Made by a program: the position numbers and the translations under genes. DNA of 64,000 nucleotides, taken from assembly GCA_002278935.1 (NCBI GenBank), contig NCJL01000007.1:48548-112547 (forward strand). The letters run 5' to 3'. Positions 31,285 to 41,870 of the stretch are shown here, piece by piece. Below the pieces are notes generated by a model. That model was not told where the DNA came from and made no database searches. It saw nothing but the letters and a program-made list of their open reading frames with translations. Source of the stretch: Gallionellales bacterium 39-52-133 (GTDB lineage Bacteria > Pseudomonadota > Gammaproteobacteria > Burkholderiales > Gallionellaceae). Each line of letters begins with the position of its first letter. Position 1 is the first letter of the stretch.

Positions 31285-32415
31285 TTATTTTCTTAACGCT
31301 TTGATTTCGCTTGACTGAGTCACATCGCCGGCTTTGTTACTCCATGCGTTGCGCGTATAGGTGATGACTGCAGCAATATCTGTATCTGACATTTGATTGC
31401 CAAACGCAGGCATCGCTGTTCCAGCCTTACCGTTCATCACGATATCGATTTGTGCCTGTTTGGGACCATTTACCATCTTGGAACCATCAAGTGCAGGGAA
31501 TACTGGAGGCATGCCCTCGCCTTTTGCCTGGTGACAACCTGCGCAATTGGCCGCATAAACTTTTTCGCCCATAGATTTCAACTCGGCCAGCTCATAAACC
31601 TTGCCGGCATCCTTTGATGCAGCAGCAGCTTTGGTTTTTTGCTCGGCAAGCCACTTGTCGTAGTCTGCCTGCTCTTTAACCTCAACTACGATAGGCATAT
31701 AACCGTGATCCTTGCCACACAATTCAGCACACTGGCCGCGATATATGCCGGCTTTATCAGCCTTAAACCAGCTGTCCTTGATGAATCCTGGTATAGCGTC
31801 TTGCTTGATGCCAAACTCCGGCACCCACCAGGCGTGAATCACGTCACTGGCAGTTAGCAGTACACGAACTTTCTTGCCTACTGGCACCACCATAGGATTA
31901 TCCACTTCCAGCAAATAGTTTTCACCTTTGTCAGATTTCCCGTTGTAATTCTCCAGTTGCTCGCGCGGAGTCGAAAGAACACTCATGAATTTGAAACCGT
32001 CCTGCTGGTAGTCATACTCCCACTTCCATTGATAACCGGTAATTTTTACGGTCATATCCGGATTGGAAGTGTCACGCATAGCCAATACAGACTTGGTTGC
32101 CGGATAGGCCATTACAATCAGAATGAGCAGCGGAATGGTAGTCCAAACAATTTCCACCATAGTGTTATGGTGGAAATTGGCAGCTTTATGACCAACAGAT
32201 TTGCGGTGTTTCAATATTGACCAGAACATTGCGCCGTAAACCACAACTGCAATGCCCACAATGATCCACATCGTGATCGTATGCAAGTCAAAAATCTGAC
32301 GAGCTATTTCAGTTGCAGGTTGTGGCAAATTTAGTGCGTACTCAGCTTGAGCAAGCATTGAGTACATCGCCAGTGCAAGCCCTCCGCCAACTTTCTTTAT
32401 CAGATTGGACATCAT
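31285..32415 (-). CDS. coxB: Cytochrome c oxidase subunit II with fused cytochrome c domain
   Basis: Accepts electrons at CuA. The 376-residue product has a signal or leader and two membrane helices, followed by a cupredoxin domain. Its CuA ligands are [16 protein letters not shown] (Cys, Cys, His, Met) with the upstream His in [12 protein letters not shown]-terminal class I cytochrome c domain carries heme motif CAGCH and probable axial Met in [12 protein letters not shown]. This caa3-like fusion occurs in several lineages. It is the first gene of the cox operon, and GAGGGGGAG lies upstream. Confidence 0.97.
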   Translation of the reverse strand: MMSNLIKKVGGGLALAMYSMLAQAEYALNLPQPATEIARQIFDLHTITMWIIVGIAVVVYGAMFWSILKHRKSVGHKAANFHHNTMVEIVWTTIPLLILIVMAYPATKSVLAMRDTSNPDMTVKITGYQWKWEYDYQQDGFKFMSVLSTPREQLENYNGKSDKGENYLLEVDNPMVVPVGKKVRVLLTASDVIHAWWVPEFGIKQDAIPGFIKDSWFKADKAGIYRGQCAELCGKDHGYMPIVVEVKEQADYDKWLAEQKTKAAAASKDAGKVYELAELKSMGEKVYAANCAGCHQAKGEGMPPVFPALDGSKMVNGPKQAQIDIVMNGKAGTAMPAFGNQMSDTDIAAVITYTRNAWSNKAGDVTQSSEIKALRK

Positions 32416-32784
32416 TCCATACTCCCCCTCGTTAATTTAGATACTTTGACATTTAAAAACAATTTTGATGCGACTCTGTCATAACCACTTAACAAAATGG
32501 TTATAAATTACTTGCTGAACACCCGCGACTTATCGTTGCGACGTAAAGCATTATTCCAACCACCCCCAGCAAAACTGCGACATTATGACGCATGCTTCCT
32601 GCGCCTTGGCAGACTACAATATAATTTGAACAACCTTCGCAATATAACAAAAACCCCATCTAATTGACAAGGTTTAAGATAGCCGTCTCACCTGGAGAGG
32701 TAGAATTTATTGGATTTCAATATGGAGTATCAGGAAGTAATAATATACTGCCACGCCAATTAAGCACTTGTTAAAATTGAAATT
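32416..32784. other. Upstream region of the cox operon
   Basis: A 369-bp gap between coxB and the response regulator gene. It contains a candidate coxB promoter on the minus strand, TTGTCA (32665-32670), 18 bp, TATATT (32641-32646). Nearer coxB is a small imperfect repeat around AACCA...TGGTT (32484-32504). Otherwise nothing is recognised. A long cox 5' leader of about 220 nt would result. Confidence 0.4.
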
Positions 32785-33336
32785 TTATACTGGCAATATG
32801 TTGTCGCCATCTTCATCAGCACTGCTTATTCGTCGGGGAATCATATCGGCATCAAGCAAGCGCTCAATACGGGCAAAAACTTCAAATCTGGAAAAAGGCT
32901 TTTTCATAAAATCATCCGCACCAATCCGGCTGCCAAAGAATAACTCTGTTGCCTGCTCGTTTCCGCTAATCATAATGACAGGAATATGCTGGGTTAACGG
33001 ATCCCTGCGAAGTGCGCGCAGTGCGGCGAAACCATTCACCCCGGGCAATATGATGTCAAGAAAGATCAGATCAGGGCTGTCGCTTCGTGCCAGACTCAAC
33101 CCTGTCTCCGCGTCCAGCGCTTCGATGGTGATAAAACCCGCCGAGCGCAATATTTTTTTCAGCGCAAACACAACGGTGGGGGAGTCATCGATAATAAGGG
33201 CACGCGTATCGTCCTTGGCATTTAGTCGTTTTTTGCGCCTGCGCTCACCTTTTACGGCTGCACCTGTCTCGGCGTCTATACCTGACTCAAGTTCAGCATT
33301 ACCAAAAGTTGAGCGGATTTTATCGAAGATTCCCAC
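32785..33336 (-). CDS. Response regulator receiver protein with charged N-terminal extension
   Basis: About 183 residues, starting at GTG 33336 (AAAGGG at five bases). A longer GTG start at 33375 is possible. An N-terminal basic linker (GERRRKKRLNAK) precedes one receiver domain: ALIIDDSPTVV with acidic residues, phospho-acceptor Asp in DLIFLDIILPGVNGF, Thr/Ser in PVIMISG and Lys in DDFMKKPFSR. There is no output domain, so it resembles PilG/CheY-like or twitching-motility regulators. No histidine kinase is adjacent. Confidence 0.88.
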   Translation of the reverse strand: MGIFDKIRSTFGNAELESGIDAETGAAVKGERRRKKRLNAKDDTRALIIDDSPTVVFALKKILRSAGFITIEALDAETGLSLARSDSPDLIFLDIILPGVNGFAALRALRRDPLTQHIPVIMISGNEQATELFFGSRIGADDFMKKPFSRFEVFARIERLLDADMIPRRISSADEDGDNILPV

Positions 33337-33523
33337 GACTGCCCTTTCTAAAATATTGCATAACTGCAGCGGCACTCCGCATAAAACTAATTACAACTAC
33401 TCGTGTATTAAAAAACAGAAGTTTGCATTATAGCCCGAACATAATCGCTTATGCCCCTGGGTTATTCAGTACCCATATCGTCATCCATAAATATTAGCCA
33501 CTACTAATAAAATAGCCTCTAAG

Positions 33524-35899
33524 TTATTTGCTTATGCCCACATTCAATTCCCTCACATCCGCTCGCCCCTGATCATCAACGGCCCGCACCAGATATTTGC
33601 CAGGGCGCCCCGGTTTCCATGCCAGCGTATTTCCCGGCAGCGTGTCTCCAACAAAAGCATCGTTTACAAACCAGTAAATTTTACGAATATCCGCTGCGGC
33701 ATTGGCAGTCAGAGGCAAGGTCTCATGTGTGATACGTGCTAAACGCAGCTGATACTCGACACCCCGTATAGGCGAAGTAATCATGGGAGGTACGCCTTGA
33801 TATGCCTCTTGTCCACAGTGCAACTCCGGAGGCTGGCGGCGCGGCAAACCTGCCTTGATAAAAAGTCGCTGAATATCCGAAGGCCAGAACTCAAACACCT
33901 CGACCCGAACATATTTCCTGTCAAAAGGAGGGCATGCCTGTTTACCGGTTCGGGTATCAATCGTGACAGGACGATGTATATCACTCACGCGTATCGGCGA
34001 TTTGCCGGCGATAAACAGTGTCTTGCTGCGCAAAGGGCAATATATATTGGGCAGATCGCCCGATGCTGCACATACCTCAACTTGAATCAGATTGGCCGGG
34101 TCAGCGAAAGCCGGCTCTGCCAGATTGGGCTGACTGGCTTGCACGGCATCAACCATACGAAAAAATAAAGGAGCGGCAGCCTGAACGCCAATAAACGCAG
34201 GATTCCCCTCCCCGTCGAAATTCCCCACCCAGACTGCCAATACATAAGGACCGAATATCCCCACCGACCATGCGTCACGAAAGCCCCAGGAGGTACCGGT
34301 TTTCCACGCAGCGCGCAAACCTGATCTGGCACCATTGATACCATCCGGGCGGGGGTTTTGCTGCAGCATATCCAGCACCATATAGCTGGCTTCTTCCGAC
34401 AACAGGCGCACAGCGGCTACATTGTCATGCAGGCTGCGGTAATGCAGCGGCTGCATGACACCGCGATTGGCAAGCATCGCATACATGCTGACCATTTCCT
34501 CCATCGTGACCTCGCCGCCGCCCAGGGCCAATGCCAGGCCGTAATGAGACTCGCTGGACAAGCGGCTGACCCCGGACTCTTTCAGCAAATCATATAAATT
34601 TGGCCTGGACAGGCGTGACATCAGTGACACTGCAGGCACATTGCGGCTGCGTATGAGTGCATCGGTGGCGGTGATCGGGCCAACAAAGCCACCGTCAAAA
34701 TTTTCCGGGTTAAAAGCGCCAAAATTGGTTGGCGTATCCTTCAAGATTGAACCTGGGTGTATCAAACCCTGATCAGCCGCCAGCGCATAAATAAACGGCT
34801 TAAGCGCTGAACCCGGTGAACGCTTGGCCAGCGTGCCATTCACCTGACCCGCAATCGCATTGTTAAAAAAATCAGCCGAGCCCAACACGGCTTTCACCTC
34901 CATGGAACGGTAATCCAGCAACATGGCAGCGGCATTATTGATGCCTGTGCGCCCGACCTGGGCCAGATAACGCTGCATCTGTCGCTCCAGTGTTCGTTGC
35001 AGTTGAAAATCAATACTGCTATTAATTTCACTGTTTACCAGCGCACCCGGATAAGCGTTATTTGCCAGCAGCATTGTCGTTACATGCGGCGCTGCAAACG
35101 GCAGACTGGACGGACCGTTTAACTTGAGCGGCAGTGCCAGCAGACCCGCCATTTCTCCTGCTTCAGGATGTTCCTTGCACCATAGTTCAAAAAGGCGCTC
35201 ACGCGCTGCCAGCAGACTGGGTGATGCCTGCACGGATGATCCGCGATGAGTCGGCGCTTGCGGTATCACTGCGAGAGCAAGCACTTCAGGCAGGCTTAAA
35301 TTATCCGCACGCTTGCCAAAATGAATCAGGCTGGCCGCGGCCACCCCTTCGATATTTCCGCCATAAGGTACCAGATTTAAATATGCCTCCAGAATGTCGT
35401 GCTTGGAATACATCAGTTCCAGCTGAAGCGCGCGCGCAATCTGCCGCAGCTTTCCACCGACGCTGCGACTGTTGATACGATAGATCAATCGCGCCGTTTG
35501 CATGCTGATGGTAGAAGCCCCCTGCTTGTCGCCGCCGATACTGTGCAGAGTTGCACGCAGCAAAGCAGCGGGGTTGACCCCGGGATGCCAGTAAAAATAT
35601 TGATCTTCCTTCAGCAGGAAGGCTTCAAGCAGTTGCGGAGAAATCTGCTCCAGGGGCAACCATAGGCGATAGCGTTCGTCGGGCGACAACGCCAGACGCA
35701 ACAAGCGCCCATTGGCAGCATAAATAGCAGTGGACGAGGGCGCATAAGTGGCCAGCGAAGGTTTCGGCAACCAGCGTGCAGCAAGCATGCCACACACAAG
35801 CAGCATAAATACCGCATACAGCCAGCGTCTGCGCCCAGTTACCACCCCGGCCAATACGATCACCAGCCACTCAAGCACGATAGTCCAATATTTTCGCAC
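33524..35899 (-). CDS. pbpC: Penicillin-binding protein 1C
   Basis: Bifunctional inner-membrane peptidoglycan synthase. It is 791 residues from GTG 35899, which lies 7 bp after the stop of the macroglobulin gene. A membrane anchor (about residues 20-42) is followed by a GT51 glycosyltransferase (KEDQYFYWHPGVNP, GASTISMQTARL) and a transpeptidase domain with SALK in RSPGSALKPF, SRN and KTGTSWGFRD. A C-terminal BiPBP_C domain follows. It is paired with an alpha-2-macroglobulin gene as in E. coli pbpC-yfhM. Earlier in-frame starts overlap the neighbour and are not conserved. Confidence 0.95.
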   Translation of the reverse strand: MRKYWTIVLEWLVIVLAGVVTGRRRWLYAVFMLLVCGMLAARWLPKPSLATYAPSSTAIYAANGRLLRLALSPDERYRLWLPLEQISPQLLEAFLLKEDQYFYWHPGVNPAALLRATLHSIGGDKQGASTISMQTARLIYRINSRSVGGKLRQIARALQLELMYSKHDILEAYLNLVPYGGNIEGVAAASLIHFGKRADNLSLPEVLALAVIPQAPTHRGSSVQASPSLLAARERLFELWCKEHPEAGEMAGLLALPLKLNGPSSLPFAAPHVTTMLLANNAYPGALVNSEINSSIDFQLQRTLERQMQRYLAQVGRTGINNAAAMLLDYRSMEVKAVLGSADFFNNAIAGQVNGTLAKRSPGSALKPFIYALAADQGLIHPGSILKDTPTNFGAFNPENFDGGFVGPITATDALIRSRNVPAVSLMSRLSRPNLYDLLKESGVSRLSSESHYGLALALGGGEVTMEEMVSMYAMLANRGVMQPLHYRSLHDNVAAVRLLSEEASYMVLDMLQQNPRPDGINGARSGLRAAWKTGTSWGFRDAWSVGIFGPYVLAVWVGNFDGEGNPAFIGVQAAAPLFFRMVDAVQASQPNLAEPAFADPANLIQVEVCAASGDLPNIYCPLRSKTLFIAGKSPIRVSDIHRPVTIDTRTGKQACPPFDRKYVRVEVFEFWPSDIQRLFIKAGLPRRQPPELHCGQEAYQGVPPMITSPIRGVEYQLRLARITHETLPLTANAAADIRKIYWFVNDAFVGDTLPGNTLAWKPGRPGKYLVRAVDDQGRADVRELNVGISK

Positions 35900-35906
35900 C
35901 GGGATG

Positions 35907-38900
35907 CTATTTCTCCACGGTGAGCTTGTCCGACAACGAGCGCGCCTGCACATCGCGTTCATACATCGACTCGCCAAATGCCGGTGGTACCACGAAGGTT
36001 CCTGCATTGGTGGCACGGATGCGGTAAACGAACTCCTGCGCATCGCTGCCCACGCTGCCGTAAATCACCACGCGATCTTCCCTTACATCGGCGTAATCGG
36101 GTTGCCACCCGGAATGAGAAGTACCCAGCGGTGAAGACCAGTCTGAAACCGTATCCGCTCTGCCGCGTGCCATGTACTCGCCCTCACCATCCCCGTCGCC
36201 TTCTTCTTCACCTTCTGCATACTCATCGGACATATCGCTTCTGTCGTTATATAGCGGCCGCGTCGCTTCTGCCTTGGGCTCAAGCACAACTTCAAAGCCG
36301 CCGGGGAACAAATCGACCAGTGCCACGTCATGAATAGTTTGACGATCAATGGCGCGGAAGCGCAGATGCACCTGCAACTCCTGCCCCAGCTTCACCGCCT
36401 TCACTGGCTTGCCTGCAAGATCGGTAAATTCACGCAGAATTTCCAGCCCGCTTTTAATCACTTTTTCCGGCAATTTACGATCGAAACCGGATTCATTCAC
36501 CACGTAATACGCGGCCAGATTTGAGCTATTTGCAAACTGCAATTGCGCCGCTTCGCTGGAAAACGCAACTTTAGGCAGCAGGCCGGGCGGCAGCACCAGC
36601 GGCCTGGACTTGTTATCGCGCAGAATTTCAGAGAGTGCCAAAGTCTGGCCCGGCTGCTTCTCGGCCAGCGTAGCTACCGCATCCAGCGCCAGAATGGTGT
36701 AAGCCGAGGAGAAGGTGTTGTACATACCCTTTTGCATCGGCTTGACCAGCGCGGCCAGCGAGTCTGCCTGCACCTCTTTCATGCGTTGCGGGAAGTGTTT
36801 TGCAGTGAGATAAACAAGCTGCGCATCCCGGCTCATGCTGTCGTAGTAAGGCGAGTAGGCTTTCTGCGTTCCCACTTTTACTTTGCCAAACATGCGTTCC
36901 GCCAGTCCGCCCTGCTTCATCAACTGGTAAGAGGCGGCGAGATAGGCCGCGGTCAGATCCTGCTCCCACTCCTTGGCATAGCGCTCTTCCACACGTTTTT
37001 GCAGGGTAGCCACCAGATTGGCGGTGACTTCCCCCTGGCGTGTCAGCAGATATATCGCATAAGCACGCGCACGTTCGTCTGCCAGGCTATTGCCTTCGCT
37101 GGCGGCCAGCAGACGCAGGTAGGCGTTGCCGTGTTGCAGCATGTCGGGCGCTATCGGATGACCGCGCTCTTTTCCTTCCAGAATAAAGTGCTGAGCATAA
37201 ACCGACACATACTCGACCACATGATGATTGGCGGCCCACAGACCGAAGCCTCCCTCGGCATTCTGGCGGCTGCGCAGAATACCGACCAGATCCGCCAGCG
37301 TCTTGCCCTGAGTGGATTTGGTATAGCCAAACTCCGGGCGTTCTCCCAGTATCAGCGCCGGTATGCCCTGGCTCACCAGCTGTTCGGTACAGGAATAGTT
37401 AAAGCCGCCCAGATAGGCGACCAGCCCGTGTGTCAGACCCAGCGGCAGATGCGACAGACTGGCATCCAGCTTGCGATAGTGCGGATAGAGCTCGCGTGTC
37501 ACACTGACTTTTTCCTTGCCGTTGCTGACCATGCCCAGCTGCAGCTTGGTCATAAGCGGCATGGCCGGACGCACGCTCAAATCAGTCGAGATGCGGCCGC
37601 TTGCGGAATTCAAACTGGCACTAAACGCCAGTGTCGCCGACCCCAGATTATCTTTGGCACGTACACGGAAGACCACCGAACCTTCGCGCATCTCGCCCAC
37701 CTTGAGCTCGGCCTGGCTTGCACCGATTACCTCCAGATGCGCTGAAGGTTTGAGGCTTATTTTGACATTGGCATTCGCGCCCGAACCAATCAGGTTATTG
37801 GCAACACCCACACTCACATCGAACTCATCACCGGGTGTAACGGTGGTGGGCGCGTTGGGCGACAGCACGATATCACCGCGCACCAGCAGCTTCTTCTCGA
37901 ATACGCCGAGTGCATCATCCGACACCGCAACCGCCATCAGGCGCAATGAACCGTTGAAGTAATCCGGCACGGTCCAGTTCAGCTCGCGCATCTCCGGCCC
38001 GCTGTCGATAATGCCGGACCAGTAAGCAACCGGTTTGTCACGTTTGCGCTTGAACGGATTAAGATTTTTCCCCAATGCGCCTTCAGCATCACCGCCGGGT
38101 GCAGCACCGGCCATCAGCTGCCTGTATTCCGGCAGAATCAGATCGAGGATCTGTTGTGTTCTCACATCCAGCACACGCTTCTGGAAGAAATAACCCAGTG
38201 GATCAGCCGTCTTGTAGCGTGCCACCTGCAAAATCCCCTCGTCCACTGCGAACACCACAATTCTTGAAGGCCGCTCCGTTTTATAACCCAGCTTCACACT
38301 ATCACCTGGCTTGACCAGGTCCGGTGCGCGCAGGCTAATCTGATTCTTGCGGCTATCCAGATTGACCGAAAACGGCTGCACGCCATAAGACAGCGGACTC
38401 ATATATATCTCTTCGGAAGAAGGATCGCGTATAAACGCCACGCTCACATAGCCATTACCTTCCAGACCCTGTGGCAGGCGTATGCGCTGGGTTGAGCTGG
38501 TGGTACTGGTTTTGAACCAGACATGGTTGTAGACACGGTCACGTTCTATCGTGATCAGACCGGCTCCGGTGTAAGGCGCGCGTATCTGCAACTCAATATC
38601 TTCACCCGGCTTGTAATCCTTTTTGCTCAGGGTGATCTGCAACTCCGCATTGCGATCCAGCGAACGGCTGAGATTGCCCTTGCCAGCCACGCTATATTCG
38701 ATACGCGTCACCACCTGTCCGTCTTTGTTGCGCAACTGATAGGCAAAGCTGCCGGGCGTGTCTGTTGCCAGCGCCAAGGCATTCCCTTTGGCAACCAGTG
38801 CAAACGGCTTTTCACTGAGCTGCACTTCCTTGGGGCGCGATTCATAGCGGAACGTGCCGTTACTCTGGCGCGTCAGCACCGATACATATTTGCGTTCAAT

Positions 38901-41870
38901 CTGCACCAGTGTCAAATCTTTCACCGCGATACGCTGCGCTTTGGAATCCACCGCAATCAGATCGACCACGCGTTCCGCTTCACGGGCAACATAAGACAGA
39001 TCGCCATCCGCTTTCCAGCCAACCAGATATGGCATGCTGGAAACGAGCGTGGATACCTCGCCGCTTACGCTGCGCCCGCCTTCGGCCTCATAGCCCTGCG
39101 CAATCACATGAACGCGATAGGTCGCCCGGTCAAAGCGGGTGAGATTGAGATCAAACTCGGCTTCGCCTTTTTCGTTGGTCGTGGTCTCGGCCAGCGGCTC
39201 GTTTACCTCATCCTTCGCGCGCAGCGGGTCATAGAACTGATAGCCGCGATGGCTGCCAAACACAGGGAATGATGGCGTCAAAGTCATGCTGGCCCTGACA
39301 CGGCGATTTTCTGCCGGCGTGCCAAACAGGTTTTGCAGTGTGACCCTGGCTTTCAAGTCCTGCGGTGATACCCAGCCCTCCAGCGCTTCCGCTGACAAAC
39401 GCGTGGTGATTTTCATGCGATCCGGCAGAAATTCCTGCACCTTCACCGACACGGAGCCGATCTGGTTGGATGGCAGCCCATCTTTCACTATATAAAGCTG
39501 GATGTTGTAGTCGCCCGTCGGAGAGCTATCCTGCGTGCTGAATTTCAGCTCTTCAAAACCCGCGCTGGAAAGCTTGAGCTTCTCCTTTTTCACCACCAGG
39601 CCGCGCGGATCGGTGACCTCTACTTCAAGCGGTATACCGGCCAGGTGTTTGCCCCAGTCGGCACTCTTTACAATCATGCCCACTCGTATTTCATCACCGG
39701 GACGATAGATGCCGCGATCCGAAAACAGGTAGGCGGACAATTTTCCGCTGTCTGCGGCATTCGACACACCGCCCACATCAAAGCGCGAAAAATTAAGCAT
39801 GCGGTCCCTGCCTGATACCGGCAGGAACGAGGTATCACCGCCTTGTCGCACCATATAAACAACCGGCTCGCGCTCCCGTTCAAAACCCTTCAGATCGGGA
39901 ATGAGCGTGCGTCCCGCAGCGTCCGTCACTTTTGACACAACCGGCAAGCCGTTCTTGCCTATCACCTCAACCGTTGCATTGGCCACCGGATGACCGCTAT
40001 GTATGGATTGAACAAACACATCCTGGCTGCCATCCAGATTTTTCTTCACCAGTATGCCCAGGTCAGTCACCACCACCAGTCGCTTGTCTGCACCGCCGGT
40101 GACACGTTTGTTTTTGGTGTCGTATGGCTCGATTTTCAGGAAAAATATGCCACGACGCCCGCCTTCCGCAGACAGGTAACGGCCAAAATCCACTGCAGAG
40201 TATTGCGGCCTGCCCTCAACACCACCCGGAAACTCCACCACTTCAGTGTAACGTTCGGTCAGATTGCTCTCGTTAAAGTTATAGGCAAAATCGGGCCGTG
40301 AGAATGATCCCTCGGTCATGCTGACCAGATGTTGCAATTGTTGCGGCAACAACCGGCCTATCTCAATCTGCATTGCCGCTACGTCGCGCGCCAGCACCGG
40401 CAATTTTTTCTCGCCGGACATCGCCAGCAGGGAACCGCTGGCCATAATGCGCAACTGCTTGGGAAAAGGCTGGACACGGATCGTACGGTCCACATCCTTG
40501 GCCAGCAGATAGCCACCGCCGGATTTCACTCCTTTGCTTATCTTGAGATAAACCTGGCGACCGGCATCGGCTTTGAATTTAAAACTGTGCGTTTCAGTAC
40601 TGTCGCGTTCCGAAGCAATTGCATCCAGCCTGAGCACTTCTGAAAGCTGCAGAATTTTCGCGTCTATATGCTGCACATCCCAATAATGTGGATGTTTGCG
40701 GTCTTTTTCCGCTGTATCCGGATGATAGACGGGTAACAGCCAGGCCTGCAGTTTCTCGCGCGTCTCCTTCTCCGGGACATCGGTACTGAAATTAAGCACG
40801 ACCACCCGGTCCGGTTCCATCTGGTCATTTTCAACCTGGGACAAACTGAGATCCTGCACTTTCAAGCTGTACAGTCCGGGAATGGCGATGACTCTGGACG
40901 TGGTATTACGGCTGGGGTTTCCACCCTGAGCTGCGCGCGAACCCGAATCCACGGTCAAATCCAGGCGCAGATCTTTAGCCGGAATGGGCAGCGGTTCAGA
41001 GTGTATATAGGCATTCAGCCTGAGCTTGTCGTAGCTGACGCGAAACTTTGTTTCTTCCGCACCAATCCCAAAAAATCCGCTGCTTTTACCTTCCTGGCGC
41101 AGCTTGATGCGCTTTTCGAAATCCCCGGTGTCGACCGGATGTGAAAAATTAACCGTTGCCACCACTTTTTTGGCAGTGGGATCAACCGGATCCTGGTAAA
41201 ACTGCACCTCGCTCACATTAACCTCAAACGCGGCGGTGCCAAAACTCGCACTGTATTTATCCAGTGCGATATGTTCGGCAATCAGGCTGCGTTCAAAATC
41301 GACCTTATATTCCACGCCTATTGGCCAATCGTACTTTGGCGTAAAGCGCAAACGCTGGTCATCCACCCAGCGCCAGGAACCTTCAAGCTCAGGAGATAAC
41401 GCAACTCCGGCGGCAATTTCTTTACCTATGCGGTCTATCGGAGCAACCGAGCGGCTGAAAACAACCGTCAGCGGGTCTGGCTTGGCCTTGGGATCTTCAA
41501 TTCGGGTACGTTGCGGATTATTGACATAGAAGCTTGCTTCAACGGGCTTCGGTAGAGATTCATACCAGATATACAAACCTGTCGCCGCGATTGCGGCCGC
41601 TATCAGCCCGGCACCGATCTGCTTTGCCCGCTTCGGATTGGCAGCAGCCAGTTTCCTTATCCGCTCATAAATATAACGAAACCCATCGCGCAAAGCGCGT
41701 ATGCCCATTCCCACCCAGGCCGGCCCCTGGTAGCTCAGGCTACCGAACAGCGCGCGTACCGACCAGCGCATAATTCGCCAAAAAATCCGCAGAATCAGCA
41801 CAATTTGCATAAAAAAACGCGCCACAGCGCGTAATCCCTGCGATATTTTTTGAAAAATTGCAGTCATCAT
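35907..41870 (-). CDS. Bacterial alpha-2-macroglobulin-like protein (YfhM family, very large)
   Basis: Periplasmic protease-trapping protein that works with PBP1C in envelope defence. The product is about 1987 residues from ATG 41870 (MTAIFQKISQGLRAVARFF), against about 1650 in E. coli. It is not a lipoprotein: an N-terminal basic region and membrane segment (GLIAAAIAATGLYIWYESL) anchor it. MG-type domains, an exposed bait-like region and the thioester motif CTEQ (YSCTEQLVSQG) are visible. An acidic Glu/Asp/Gly stretch (EYAEGEEEGDGDGEGEYMA) interrupts the C-terminal receptor-like domain. The operon continues into pbpC. Confidence 0.92.
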   Translation of the reverse strand: MMTAIFQKISQGLRAVARFFMQIVLILRIFWRIMRWSVRALFGSLSYQGPAWVGMGIRALRDGFRYIYERIRKLAAANPKRAKQIGAGLIAAAIAATGLYIWYESLPKPVEASFYVNNPQRTRIEDPKAKPDPLTVVFSRSVAPIDRIGKEIAAGVALSPELEGSWRWVDDQRLRFTPKYDWPIGVEYKVDFERSLIAEHIALDKYSASFGTAAFEVNVSEVQFYQDPVDPTAKKVVATVNFSHPVDTGDFEKRIKLRQEGKSSGFFGIGAEETKFRVSYDKLRLNAYIHSEPLPIPAKDLRLDLTVDSGSRAAQGGNPSRNTTSRVIAIPGLYSLKVQDLSLSQVENDQMEPDRVVVLNFSTDVPEKETREKLQAWLLPVYHPDTAEKDRKHPHYWDVQHIDAKILQLSEVLRLDAIASERDSTETHSFKFKADAGRQVYLKISKGVKSGGGYLLAKDVDRTIRVQPFPKQLRIMASGSLLAMSGEKKLPVLARDVAAMQIEIGRLLPQQLQHLVSMTEGSFSRPDFAYNFNESNLTERYTEVVEFPGGVEGRPQYSAVDFGRYLSAEGGRRGIFFLKIEPYDTKNKRVTGGADKRLVVVTDLGILVKKNLDGSQDVFVQSIHSGHPVANATVEVIGKNGLPVVSKVTDAAGRTLIPDLKGFEREREPVVYMVRQGGDTSFLPVSGRDRMLNFSRFDVGGVSNAADSGKLSAYLFSDRGIYRPGDEIRVGMIVKSADWGKHLAGIPLEVEVTDPRGLVVKKEKLKLSSAGFEELKFSTQDSSPTGDYNIQLYIVKDGLPSNQIGSVSVKVQEFLPDRMKITTRLSAEALEGWVSPQDLKARVTLQNLFGTPAENRRVRASMTLTPSFPVFGSHRGYQFYDPLRAKDEVNEPLAETTTNEKGEAEFDLNLTRFDRATYRVHVIAQGYEAEGGRSVSGEVSTLVSSMPYLVGWKADGDLSYVAREAERVVDLIAVDSKAQRIAVKDLTLVQIERKYVSVLTRQSNGTFRYESRPKEVQLSEKPFALVAKGNALALATDTPGSFAYQLRNKDGQVVTRIEYSVAGKGNLSRSLDRNAELQITLSKKDYKPGEDIELQIRAPYTGAGLITIERDRVYNHVWFKTSTTSSTQRIRLPQGLEGNGYVSVAFIRDPSSEEIYMSPLSYGVQPFSVNLDSRKNQISLRAPDLVKPGDSVKLGYKTERPSRIVVFAVDEGILQVARYKTADPLGYFFQKRVLDVRTQQILDLILPEYRQLMAGAAPGGDAEGALGKNLNPFKRKRDKPVAYWSGIIDSGPEMRELNWTVPDYFNGSLRLMAVAVSDDALGVFEKKLLVRGDIVLSPNAPTTVTPGDEFDVSVGVANNLIGSGANANVKISLKPSAHLEVIGASQAELKVGEMREGSVVFRVRAKDNLGSATLAFSASLNSASGRISTDLSVRPAMPLMTKLQLGMVSNGKEKVSVTRELYPHYRKLDASLSHLPLGLTHGLVAYLGGFNYSCTEQLVSQGIPALILGERPEFGYTKSTQGKTLADLVGILRSRQNAEGGFGLWAANHHVVEYVSVYAQHFILEGKERGHPIAPDMLQHGNAYLRLLAASEGNSLADERARAYAIYLLTRQGEVTANLVATLQKRVEERYAKEWEQDLTAAYLAASYQLMKQGGLAERMFGKVKVGTQKAYSPYYDSMSRDAQLVYLTAKHFPQRMKEVQADSLAALVKPMQKGMYNTFSSAYTILALDAVATLAEKQPGQTLALSEILRDNKSRPLVLPPGLLPKVAFSSEAAQLQFANSSNLAAYYVVNESGFDRKLPEKVIKSGLEILREFTDLAGKPVKAVKLGQELQVHLRFRAIDRQTIHDVALVDLFPGGFEVVLEPKAEATRPLYNDRSDMSDEYAEGEEEGDGDGEGEYMARGRADTVSDWSSPLGTSHSGWQPDYADVREDRVVIYGSVGSDAQEFVYRIRATNAGTFVVPPAFGESMYERDVQARSLSDKLTVEK

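Noticed and set aside
32641..32690. TTGACA at 32664 as a plus-strand promoter
   Set aside because: No acceptable -10 box at 16-18 bp and no plus-strand gene follows; the same bases serve better as a minus-strand -35 for coxB.
36543..37745. 400-codon open frame on the plus strand
   Set aside because: Lies entirely antisense to the alpha-2-macroglobulin gene; composition is that of a complement shadow, with no domain or ribosome-binding site.
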